Source: Novosphingobium panipatense
GTDB lineage: Bacteria > Pseudomonadota > Alphaproteobacteria > Sphingomonadales > Sphingomonadaceae
Length of the DNA stretch: 38,930 nucleotides
NCBI RefSeq assembly: GCF_002149965.1
Contig: NZ_MSQB01000038.1
Location: 1-38,930, forward strand
Reading direction: 5' to 3'
Each line of letters opens with the position of its first letter. The first letter of the stretch is position 1. Positions 31,546 to 38,930 of the stretch are shown here, in pieces. The notes beneath the pieces are model-generated. The model was given only the letters and a program-made list of their open reading frames with translations. It was not told the origin of the DNA and made no database searches. The translations under genes and the position numbers were made by a program.

Positions 31546-32603
31546 GCGCGCGCTCCCATGCGGTCAGCATCGATAACGGCCTGCGCGAAGGCTTCGGGCG
31601 CCTCCTGCGGCAGGTTATGGCCGATACCGCCGGAGATCAGGCGAAAGGCGTAGGCTCCCTTGAACTTTGCGGCATAAGCGGCGGGGTCGGGGTGGGGGGC
31701 GCCGTTGGCGTCGCCTTCCATGGTTATCGTAGGTACGGTTATCACGGGACCGGCGGCCAGTCGGGCTTCGTCGGCGTCGTAGCGGCGCTCGCCATCCGCA
31801 AGGCCCAGACGCCAGCGATAGTTGTGGATGACGATGTCCACATGGTCGGGATTGTCGAACGAGGCGGCGGTGCGGCGGAACGTCGCATCGTCAAAGCGCC
31901 ATTGCGGCGAGGCGAGTTCCCAGATCTGTCGCGCGAAATCGGCGGTATAGGCGGCGTAACCCGCGCGGCCCCGCTCCGTGGCGAAGTAGAACTGATACCA
32001 CCACTGGAGTTCGGCCTTAGGGGGCAGGGGCTTCGCATTCGCGGCAGGGCTGCCGATCAGGTAACCGCTGACGGACACCATCGCCTTGCAACGTTCCGGG
32101 TAGAGTGCGGCCATGATGTTGACGGTACGCGCGCCCCAGTCGAAACCTGCAACCACCGCTCGCTTGATGCCGAGGGCATCCATCAGCGCAATGCCGTCCG
32201 CCGCCAGAGCGGCCTGTTGTCCGTTGCGCGGGCTGTCGGCGGAACGGAACCGCGTGGTTCCGTGGCCGCGCAAATGCGGCACGATGACCCGGTAGCCCTG
32301 GGCGGCAAGAATACCGGCGGACTGGGCGAAGGCATGGATGTCGTAAGGCCAGCCATGGAACAGCATGACGGCGGGCCCCGAGGCGGGGCCGGTTTCGACA
32401 TAGCCGATGTTCAGCGGACCAGCCTCTATCTGCCTGACGGGACCGAACACGGCAGGAACAGCGATAGTGCTGCCCTTCGCCGGACCGGAGGCTGCGAACG
32501 AAGGCACGGCCGGGAATGCGGCGGCGGTGACGGCCCCGGCTGCGAGGCCGAGAAACCCGCGTCGCTGCGAGCGGGTGTCGCCGAGAAGCTGTCCAAGATC
32601 CAT
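31542..32603 (-). CDS. Alpha/beta hydrolase, epoxide-hydrolase-like, Tat-exported
   Basis: 353 residues from ATG 32603. The N-terminus has a twin-arginine motif (SQRRGFLGLAAGAVTAA). The hydrolase fold shows FHGWPYDIHAF (oxyanion HGxP motif), then VIVPHLRGHGTTRF and the nucleophile elbow VVAGFDWGARTVN, where Asp replaces Ser as in epoxide hydrolases and haloalkane dehalogenases. HNLPQEAPEAF near the C-terminus supplies the catalytic His. An upstream ATG at 32624 is possible, but AGGA fits 32603. It overlaps the cytochrome P460 gene by 4 bases, so the two form one unit and probably act in the periplasm on the same substrate class; the substrate is not evident. Confidence 0.85.
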   Translation of the reverse strand: MDLGQLLGDTRSQRRGFLGLAAGAVTAAAFPAVPSFAASGPAKGSTIAVPAVFGPVRQIEAGPLNIGYVETGPASGPAVMLFHGWPYDIHAFAQSAGILAAQGYRVIVPHLRGHGTTRFRSADSPRNGQQAALAADGIALMDALGIKRAVVAGFDWGARTVNIMAALYPERCKAMVSVSGYLIGSPAANAKPLPPKAELQWWYQFYFATERGRAGYAAYTADFARQIWELASPQWRFDDATFRRTAASFDNPDHVDIVIHNYRWRLGLADGERRYDADEARLAAGPVITVPTITMEGDANGAPHPDPAAYAAKFKGAYAFRLISGGIGHNLPQEAPEAFAQAVIDADRMGARA

Positions 32604-32710
32604 GTGCTGTCGTCCTTTTCGCATTCGAGTGCCGTGATGCCGGCACTCTAGTCGGAAGGGACGGTCGACGCCCGTTATGTGGTGTGAGGAGCTGCTAGCG
32701 GGTCATGGTT

Positions 32711-33769
32711 TCAGGACGCTTCGGAAACCGTGGGGTTCAGCTTCGGTCTCTTTCGCAAGGCTTTCGACAGGAATTCCCGGACAGGCTCGTCGTAATACTT
32801 TCCGGCGATCCATGCCACGGCAACGGAGATAAGCAGCCCTGCCAGAAGCTCCACCTTTCCGGGCAGGTCGAACTTGTCCGCCACTTTCGACACCCAGAAC
32901 AGCAAGGGATAGTGCAGGGCGTAGAGGGGGTAGGAAATGAAGGCACTGAACCGGGCCGCCGCGGCGCTGCGCGCGCCTTCCTCGAAATCGAGCGATGAGA
33001 GGATCAGCGCCGGATAGAATGTCGTGACCATCACAAGGCCGTAGACGCCCTGCCACGCTCCCAGGGAGTGCGGCAGGAAGGTTGCGGCCAGAAGGACCGA
33101 CGACAGCCAGAAGGGCATGCTGAAGTTCCACATCCCTCGCATGCGGTTGAGTGCCATGCCCATCACGAAGGAGGGCAGGACGTTGAGCATGCCCCAGCCG
33201 ATATCGCCGTTCTTGTAACCGACATTGAGCACGTTGAAGCGCAGCGCCAGAATGAGCGATGCCGCTACGCCGATGGCGGCCAGCATGGCGACGGCTTTGC
33301 TGGGCAGCCTGAACAGGATCAGCACGAATATCAGGTTGGCCACGATCTCGTAGAACAGCGACCATAGCGGACGGTCGATGGCGAACATCTCCCCCATCAG
33401 CGAGGAAGGCGCCGGCAGGCAGAGGGCCGAAAGCAGCGTCGCCAGGAAAAGTGTCCCCATGGTGGGGTGTCCCGTCCGCAGGCTTTCCCCGGCCCAGTAA
33501 GTGAAGCCCAGCGCGGTTCCAAGGATGATGAGCGGATAGAGCCGGACGATCCGGCTCGTCACGAACCTGCCAAGGGAAATGCCGCCCTGTTTCAGGCGCT
33601 CGGCATAGGCATGGTCGATGACGAAGCCGGAGAGGATGAAGAAGAAGTTCACCGCAAGATGAGCCTGATCGAAAAAATGCCCCCCGGGACCGAGCCATCG
33701 CCGATGGAACAGGACGACCGCTACGGCCGCCACGCCGCGTAAGCCGTCCAGGCCCAGGTAATGCTTCAT
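32711..33769 (-). CDS. Acyltransferase family 3 (OafA/YrhL-like) membrane protein
   Basis: Integral inner-membrane O-acyltransferase, 352 residues with about ten spans. The family start is clear (MKHYLGLDGLRGVAAVAVVL), followed by FHRRW with the conserved His, then AVNFFFILSGFVIDHAYAER and SRIVRLYPLIILG. Such proteins acetylate or acylate surface polysaccharides, peptidoglycan or small molecules. GAGGAA directly before ATG 33769 decides the start; the frame is open 87 bases upstream without family match. It lies 107 bp upstream of the hydrolase gene on the same strand. No glycan genes are adjacent, so the acceptor is unknown. Confidence 0.87.
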   Translation of the reverse strand: MKHYLGLDGLRGVAAVAVVLFHRRWLGPGGHFFDQAHLAVNFFFILSGFVIDHAYAERLKQGGISLGRFVTSRIVRLYPLIILGTALGFTYWAGESLRTGHPTMGTLFLATLLSALCLPAPSSLMGEMFAIDRPLWSLFYEIVANLIFVLILFRLPSKAVAMLAAIGVAASLILALRFNVLNVGYKNGDIGWGMLNVLPSFVMGMALNRMRGMWNFSMPFWLSSVLLAATFLPHSLGAWQGVYGLVMVTTFYPALILSSLDFEEGARSAAAARFSAFISYPLYALHYPLLFWVSKVADKFDLPGKVELLAGLLISVAVAWIAGKYYDEPVREFLSKALRKRPKLNPTVSEAS

Positions 33770-33974
33770 CGGTTCCTCGCGCTGCCATCGCGGAAAGGCG
33801 CTATCCCATCCGTTGCATCTGCTTACGTGTCTTGCTGCAGGAGCGAAATCGGCCAAAGGAGAGGGCGCTCTCCTCCAAATGGCCGGAATGATCCCTCGTT
33901 AGAGACAGCAAGGATCGGTTCGTGCATGGGGATGGGAGGCTTGCAAGGTTCGTTCGCCGGCGGCAATTAGGCCT

Positions 33975-34427
33975 ATGCGTATTGCTCTATTCGAACCGGA
34001 AATTGCTGGAAATGTCGGCGCCGTCTTGCGTCTTGGTGCCTGTTTCGGGGCCACAGTGGACCTTATCGAACCCATGGGGTTCGAATGGGATGACCGCAGG
34101 GTGCGCCGGACCGCGATGGACTACATCGATCACGTCACCGTGGAGCGCCACGCCGATTTTGGGGCGTTCCGAGCGGCGATCGGTTCGCGAAGACTGATCC
34201 TCTTCACCACCAAGAGCAGCGGCTCCGCTTACGATTTCCAGTACCGGGCGGACGATGTCCTGCTGTTCGGTAAGGAAAGTGCGGGCGTTCCCGCCGAAGT
34301 GGCCGAGATCTGCGATGCGCGGGTGCGCATACCGATGCGGCCGCACGTGCGCTCGATGAACCTCGCGACTTCTGCGGCGCTCGCTCTGGGAGAAGCCTTG
34401 CGCCAGACAGGCACTCTGCCGGGCTGA
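33975..34427 (+). CDS. trmL: tRNA (cytidine(34)-2'-O)-methyltransferase TrmL
   Basis: SPOUT-class methyltransferase that 2'-O-methylates the wobble base of leucine tRNAs using S-adenosylmethionine. At 150 residues it is the family's usual length, a single SPOUT domain. It begins MRIALFEPEIAGNVGAVLRL with the conserved Asn, continues with RRTAMDYIDHV, and has the knotted cofactor site LLFGKESAGVPAEV plus IPMRPHVRSMNLATSAALAL. All motifs are intact. It is divergent from the acyltransferase gene across about 205 bp in which I see no other gene. The fumarylacetoacetate hydrolase-family gene follows after 137 bp. Confidence 0.93.
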   Translation: MRIALFEPEIAGNVGAVLRLGACFGATVDLIEPMGFEWDDRRVRRTAMDYIDHVTVERHADFGAFRAAIGSRRLILFTTKSSGSAYDFQYRADDVLLFGKESAGVPAEVAEICDARVRIPMRPHVRSMNLATSAALALGEALRQTGTLPG

Positions 34428-34564
34428 CTTGCCGGACGGCACGCCCAGGGCCAGGCAATAGCGCTTGTTCGCGGGCGCAAGGCAGCCATACTGCAAGGTA
34501 AGACAGGCGTGGCCTGCAACGAACCGTTCCGCGACGTTTCCGACTTTGAAAAGAAGGGAGAATT

Positions 34565-35422
34565 ATGAAACTTGTGCGCTTTGGCCCGGTGGGAGCAGAA
34601 AAACCCGGCCTGATCGATTCCGATGGAACATTGCGCGACCTTTCCGGTCATCTGGACGACATCACGCCCGGTCAGCTCGGCGAGGAAGGACTGGCCAGGA
34701 TCGCTGCACTTGACGTGGCCGCGCTTCCGGCTGTCGAAGGTCCGCAGCGTTTCGGCGTGCCTGTCGCGGGCGCCCGCAAGTTTTTGGCGATCGGGCTGAA
34801 CTATGCCGATCACGCGGCGGAATCGAACCTGCCCATTCCGCCGGAACCGATCTTCTTCACCAAGGCGATCTCCTGCCTCAATGGGCCCGACGATGACGTC
34901 ATGCTGCCGCTCGAAGCCACCAAGGCCGACTGGGAAGTCGAACTGGGCGTGGTGATCGGCAAGACCTGCCGCTACGTTTCGCAGGAAGAGGCCTTGGAAC
35001 ATGTCGCCGGCTATATACTGGTCAACGACGTTTCGGAGCGCGCTTTCCAGAAGGAACGGGGCAGCCAGTGGGACAAGGGCAAGGGCTGCGATACTTTCGG
35101 CCCCGTCGGCCCTTGGATCGTGACGCGCGACGAGATTGCCGATCCGCAGACGCTGGACATGTTCCTGGACGTCAACGGCAAGCGCATGCAGACCGGCAAT
35201 ACGCGCACGATGATTTTCCCGGTTGCCGAATGCATCGCCTACATGAGCCGTTTCATCACGCTGGAGCAGGGCGACATCCTCACGACCGGCACGCCGCCGG
35301 GTGTGGGCGAAGGACAGAAGCCGCAGGCGATCTACCTCAAGCCCGGAGACGAAATGCGTCTTGGCATTACCGGGCTGGGTGAACAGCGCCAGAAGGTCGT
35401 GGCCTTCGACTTGAAGCGATAA
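34565..35422 (+). CDS. Fumarylacetoacetate hydrolase family protein
   Basis: Cytoplasmic metal-dependent C-C hydrolase, lyase or isomerase, 285 residues. A short N-terminal domain (MKLVRFGPVGAEKPGLIDSD) precedes the FAH fold with AIGLNYADHAAES, FFTKAISCLNGPDDDV, and metal ligands in DWEVELGVVIGKTCR (Glu-x-Glu). NDVSERAFQKERGSQWDKGK and CDTFGPVGPWIVTRDEI follow, and TGTPPGVGEGQKP forms the C-terminal loop. The sequence type matches enzymes annotated as ureidoglycolate lyase or 2-hydroxyhepta-2,4-diene-1,7-dioate isomerase; neither can be chosen from sequence. AAGGGAG precedes ATG 34565. There is no aromatic catabolic cluster beside it. Confidence 0.9.
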   Translation: MKLVRFGPVGAEKPGLIDSDGTLRDLSGHLDDITPGQLGEEGLARIAALDVAALPAVEGPQRFGVPVAGARKFLAIGLNYADHAAESNLPIPPEPIFFTKAISCLNGPDDDVMLPLEATKADWEVELGVVIGKTCRYVSQEEALEHVAGYILVNDVSERAFQKERGSQWDKGKGCDTFGPVGPWIVTRDEIADPQTLDMFLDVNGKRMQTGNTRTMIFPVAECIAYMSRFITLEQGDILTTGTPPGVGEGQKPQAIYLKPGDEMRLGITGLGEQRQKVVAFDLKR

Positions 35423-35431
35423 TTCAGGTGA

Positions 35432-35459
35432 TCCGGGGAAGGTTCACGCCGTCCCCGGA
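35432..35459. terminator. Hairpin between convergent genes, possible terminator
   Basis: TCCGGGGA (35432-35439) pairs with TCCCCGGA (35452-35459), loop of 12 bases, just after the FAH-family stop and 11 bases from the end of the convergent gene. No T-run follows, so its terminator role is uncertain. Confidence 0.4.
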
Positions 35460-35470
35460 CGCTTTCGGGT

Positions 35471-37331
35471 CTACCGGATCCACCTGTAGCGTACTTTGGC
35501 GGTGACTTCCGGCACCGGCGCGGCGAGGTCCGCGCCGTGGGCGGCATCCTTGACCGTGCCGGGATCGACGAAGCCGTAGAATACCCCGCGCGAGGCCGAG
35601 CCGCCGCGTTGCTCCACGTCGCCGATGTTTTGCGCCGTTCCCGAAAGGACGATGCCTTTCTCGTACTCGCCGATACCGAGCATGGCAGTGGCGGCGCGGG
35701 CCTTGTCCTTGAGCACGGTGTCGCCGCGCAGCACGGAGAGGCCGGAAACGACTGCTTCGTCGCGCACTTGCGCCCGGTCCATCACCACGGCGTGATCCTC
35801 GATCCGGGCCTTGTCCGAAACGGTGCCGGAGATCACGCGGGCGTAGGGGCCGACCCAGGCAGTCGGCGCGACATCGGCTTGCGGCCCAGCCGCCGCCGTT
35901 GGCATGGCGATGCCCGCCGGGGATCGGATCCGGTGCGCCCGGTTGCCAGCGGTCGGGCAGAGCGCCATCGAACTGGACCATCCAGGGGTAGCGATAGATC
36001 GAATAGTAGGGCTGGTCCCAGCGGATCTTCTGCATCTGCGAGGGCGTGGCCATGACCACGAGATAGAGCCCGGTATCGTCCGCCCGCACCGTGATCGTCG
36101 CCGAACCTTTCGCGCCGCGCTGGAGCGGCGTGTAGCGGCTGCTGCCGTCCGCGCCCACGGCCACCACGCCCCAGCGCCAGTCTGAAGCGGGGGAGGGGAT
36201 CGTCTCGGGCTCGTCGGCAAGGCCCGGCAGCGAGGATACGGCGGCGGCCTGTTGCACCACGCCGCGGAATGTCACGGTCACTTCGCTGCGCCCGGCATCG
36301 GCATGGAGCTTGACCACATTGTAGCCCCAGCGCTGCGGCGCCCACATCTCCGGCACGGCAAATTGGCGGCGCTTCAGGTCCACGGGATCGAGCACGGTGG
36401 CAGAGAGGATGTTCGCGTCGGTGGTCTGTTCGTAAGTGCCGTAGTTCCTGCGGAACACGGCCCCCTGATCGCTGCCGTCCGGGTTGGTGTAGTCCCAGTT
36501 CGCATTGTGCAGCGCCCAGTCGCCGAAGGTGTCGTTGAGCTGGTCCTGCGTCCATCCCATGTTGCGCTGGAGCACGCTGAAGGGATCGGCGGTCAGGCGT
36601 GCGGGATCGTCCTTGCCCGGCGCGGTACGCCAGATTGCGTTCACCGCCTCGAAGCCCTGGGTATCCTTGAGATATTCGAGGAACTGCCAGTTGCAGTAGC
36701 GGGTACGGGTAGAGCCGTAATAGAGGTGCGGGTACTGCTTCAGCAGGACCGAACAATGCGTGTTCTGCCGGAATTCGGGCAGTTGCACCGTCATCCAGTT
36801 GGCATGGCTCTCGAACAGCCAGCCGGTGTAGGGCGAATCCATCAGGCGCCCGGTCGCAGCCTGGAGGGCATGGGTCAGTTCGTGGGCCAGCCCGAAACGA
36901 TCCTTGAGCGCGCCCGGATCGATCCACATGCCCATGTGGCCAAGCTGGTCCGTGCCGCCGGTCAGGCCATAGCCCACGCCGACGTAGGCGTTGACCTTGA
37001 ACTTCTCGGCCGATCCGCAGTGCGGTTCGGGAAAGCGCAAGGTGCCGAGGAAATAGTTCCAGACATATTCGAGATGCGCCGAGGCTGCCCTGGCGACTTC
37101 GGCATCGACCGTGCCCGGCTTCCAGTGCAGCGCGAAATGCGCGCTTTCCATCTGCAGCGGCAGGGCGGAATTGGCGGCGTCCGACGGGTCGGTCGCCGCA
37201 ACTTTCCAGGCGTTTGGCGAGTCCCCGGCCACGCAGGCGGCACTCGGCGTGGCGCCGGTGGCCGGGGAGGCAAGCGCCGGTGCCGACGGAATGGCTAATG
37301 CCAGCACCGATGCCTGCAGAAGGTGCCTCAT
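35471..37331 (-). pseudogene. Svx/AvrXca-like secreted metallopeptidase gene, apparent frameshift
   Basis: Secreted protein resembling the Svx/AvrXca (DUF6055) family, gluzincin-type zinc peptidases; Pectobacterium Svx is reported to act on plant extensins. The signal peptide ends near ALA (residue 21). Zinc site AHELTHALQ (His150, Glu151, His154) with WLFESHANWM giving Glu174. The first about 480 residues stay in frame to HANGGGW. Beyond 35885-35900 the frame becomes arginine-rich nonsense running to 35424, while the next frame continues sensibly (QADVAPTAWVGPYARV, hexapeptide-like turns, ending KVRYRWIR) to TAG at 35471. Removing one base near the CCC at 35885-35887 joins them. It could be a mutation, a sequencing error or recoding. 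It starts 2 bases after the preceding gene's stop. Confidence 0.75.
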
Positions 37332-37333
37332 GC

Positions 37334-38930
37334 TCAGCGCGGGCTCAGCGTGACGGTAGTGGGTGCGCTGCCCAGCGCGACGGCATAGCCGCCGCGATCG
37401 GCCGTGCCGGTATCGGTGGCATAGGCCTTCCCGCCTGCCGTCGTGGTTTCGAACAGCAGGCGCGCGGTGGGCGTAGCGGCGCTGGCGGGATCGAGCGTCA
37501 GCACGACCTTGCCGGTCTTCGCGTCATAGTCCGCGCTCTGGATGCGGCCGGCTTCCAGCGTGATCCACAGGCCGGCGGGTGCCACGAACAGGCGGCGGCG
37601 AGCGCCGTCCTTCGGTGCGATGCTGACCTTGGCGCCCTTGGTGGTAAGGTCGCCGCCGAAGCCCAGCCAGCCGAGCTGCGGATCCTCGACCATGTAAGTG
37701 GCCGAAGTGATCGCATGGCCGTAGAAGCCCATGCCGTAGTCACCGGTGATGGCGTCCCACTTCATCATGTCGGGCCAGGAGTGGAAGGCGGCCGAGCCGA
37801 AGCCCTTCTGGTCGATGTTGGTCACGCCGCCCATCATGCCGCCATAGGCCACGCGCAGCAGGTGCAGGTCGGTGGGGTTCTGGCGATAAGCATCGAACAG
37901 CGGCACTGCGTTGAGTGCCGAGCCATAGTGGTGGATCTGGCGCTCGATGCGCGAGACCTTGCCGCCATAGAGGAAGTCCCAGTAGCGGCGGGCATTGCCG
38001 TTGTAGCCCCAGCTGGGGATCGTCGGGTCATAGCCGAGGATGACCTCGCGGGTCTCGTCGGCCTGGGGCTGGAAGCCGAAGTAGCGCATCCAGGCGTAGA
38101 CTTCCGGCTGGCCGGTGGAATCCCAGGCCATTTCGCTGCCGAACGGATACTTGAGCGTGCGCCAGTGATCGGCGCGTGCCTTCATCAGGCCTTCCATCTC
38201 GCTCGCCTCGGCGGTCATCCCTTCGCGCTTCAGGTCCTTGAGAATGTCGACGAAGACGTCGCCTTCCATCTGCCCGAACTGGGCATAGTAAGGGGCGTCG
38301 CGCATCATCGCCACGGTGGTGCGATAGGCCCAGTCGAGGTAGAACTTCCAGTCGTGCTGCTTGACCAGGCCCTGGCTGTCGCGCGCAAGGCGGTAGAGCA
38401 CCCAGTGGCCGATGGCGACGTGGGGATAGTTGTACGAACGGCCGAGATCGTCGGAATCCTTCTTCGACCAGGCGGTCCAGTTCTTCCAGTTGATCTTGGG
38501 GTCGTAGTAGTTCGGGAATTCCTTGGGCTCGTAGTAGAAGATGCTCTTCTTCACGGCACCGGCTTGCGGTCCGTCCTTCACCTGGAGCGTGCCGAGCACC
38601 GTCTCGTTGACGAGGCGTTCCAGCTTGGCGACTTCCTCGGGGTTCGGGTTGTCGAGCTGCTTCATCATTGCGGCAACCCAGGAACCGGCACCGCCTTCGT
38701 CGCTCATGCCGGACACCCAGACGCGGCCGTCCTGCGTGAGAATCTTGTTGTCCTCGCGGTCGTAGGAGAGGATCGCCGGGCTGCGGTGGAACGGATCGCC
38801 ATTGCCCTCGAACCACTGCTCGGTCGTGGTGAAATGGCCGATATCGGCCATGACCTGCTCAAGCGGCTTGGTGATGTAATAGCTGACGGTCTGCTCTTCG
38901 CCGTTCGCATAAGTGACGGTGAGGCGCGCC
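37334..38930 (-). CDS. Large exported DUF5695-like protein, partial (5' end beyond the window)
   Basis: Only the C-terminal about 531 residues lie in the window; the frame is open to the right edge (upstream of the Met at 38851 it reads LTVTYANGEEQTVSYYITKP), so the start is outside. The sequence is rich in Trp and Tyr (NWKNWTAWSKKDSDDLGRSY, then YPHVAIGHWVLYRLAR; SWGYNGNARRYWDFLYGGK), suggesting an alpha/alpha barrel such as six-hairpin glycosidases, followed by a C-terminal beta domain (GLWITLEAGRIQSADYDAKT). It recalls the DUF5695 family of presumed carbohydrate-active proteins; this is tentative. The stop is 2 bases before the Svx-like ATG, so the two genes share a transcript. Together they may degrade plant or microbial glycoprotein. 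Confidence 0.7.
   Translation of the reverse strand, partial: ARLTVTYANGEEQTVSYYITKPLEQVMADIGHFTTTEQWFEGNGDPFHRSPAILSYDREDNKILTQDGRVWVSGMSDEGGAGSWVAAMMKQLDNPNPEEVAKLERLVNETVLGTLQVKDGPQAGAVKKSIFYYEPKEFPNYYDPKINWKNWTAWSKKDSDDLGRSYNYPHVAIGHWVLYRLARDSQGLVKQHDWKFYLDWAYRTTVAMMRDAPYYAQFGQMEGDVFVDILKDLKREGMTAEASEMEGLMKARADHWRTLKYPFGSEMAWDSTGQPEVYAWMRYFGFQPQADETREVILGYDPTIPSWGYNGNARRYWDFLYGGKVSRIERQIHHYGSALNAVPLFDAYRQNPTDLHLLRVAYGGMMGGVTNIDQKGFGSAAFHSWPDMMKWDAITGDYGMGFYGHAITSATYMVEDPQLGWLGFGGDLTTKGAKVSIAPKDGARRRLFVAPAGLWITLEAGRIQSADYDAKTGKVVLTLDPASAATPTARLLFETTTAGGKAYATDTGTADRGGYAVALGSAPTTVTLSPR

Noticed and set aside
35424..35885. In-frame C-terminal tail of the Svx-like ORF (about 150 residues to 35424)
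   Set aside because: Arg/Gly-rich nonsense, while the neighbouring frame gives a sensible repeat-like sequence, so this tail results from the frameshift.
36252..37298. Plus-strand frame of 348 codons opposite the Svx-like gene
   Set aside because: His/Gly/Val-rich shadow; the minus-strand protein has an intact zinc motif and signal peptide.

Overview
The window looks like chromosomal DNA of a GC-rich alphaproteobacterium, most likely a sphingomonad (Novosphingobium or Sphingobium type). This rests on gene content: a TonB-dependent receptor of the Xanthomonas/Caulobacter class with an STN domain driven by a FecI/FecR pair, two further TonB-dependent receptors, a DUF885 protein, several Tat-exported enzymes and a short pyrC. 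I found no rRNA, tRNA, CRISPR array, prophage or complete insertion sequence. No gene-free stretch exceeds 300 bases; the largest is about 286 bases (27690-27975).

Layout. (1) 120-8763, all on +: ECF sigma factor, FecR anti-sigma factor, STN-type TonB-dependent receptor, then three exported phosphoesterases (a zinc-dependent S1/P1 or phospholipase C-fold enzyme, an alkaline phosphatase and a PhoD-type phosphatase). This reads as a surface-signalling locus for scavenging an organic phosphate. (2) 8958-11539: a secreted protein with a duplicated domain, then an AraC regulator divergent from a short-chain dehydrogenase. (3) 11621-23915: a DUF885 peptidase-like protein and an iron/metal block: receptor, di-haem peroxidase, small membrane protein, TonB, siderophore receptor, M14 carboxypeptidase and an MFS transporter. 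Three related 21-bp Fur-like operators lie before the first receptor, between the membrane protein and tonB, and before the MFS gene. (4) 24063-27125: a RES-domain protein behind a LysR regulator, which is divergent from a bdcA-like dehydrogenase. (5) 27183-29930: a small secreted protein, a two-span membrane protein and pyrC. (6) 29927-31046: two 162-bp copies of a nested, cloverleaf-like inverted-repeat element bracketing an HNH-type gene and a small conserved ORF. (7) 31042-35422: cytochrome P460, an alpha/beta hydrolase, an acyltransferase, trmL and a fumarylacetoacetate hydrolase-family enzyme. (8) 35471-38930, on -: a Svx/AvrXca-like metallopeptidase gene carrying an apparent frameshift, directly behind a partial large exported protein that runs off the right edge.

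The most unusual feature is the element pair in region 6. Both copies are exactly 162 bp, in the same orientation, and each lies between convergent genes. In the main 34-position stem five of seven differences are compensated on the opposite arm, so the fold is conserved more than the sequence. I do not recognise it as a named family. Product assignments come from reading motifs and remembered family features; no database search was run.
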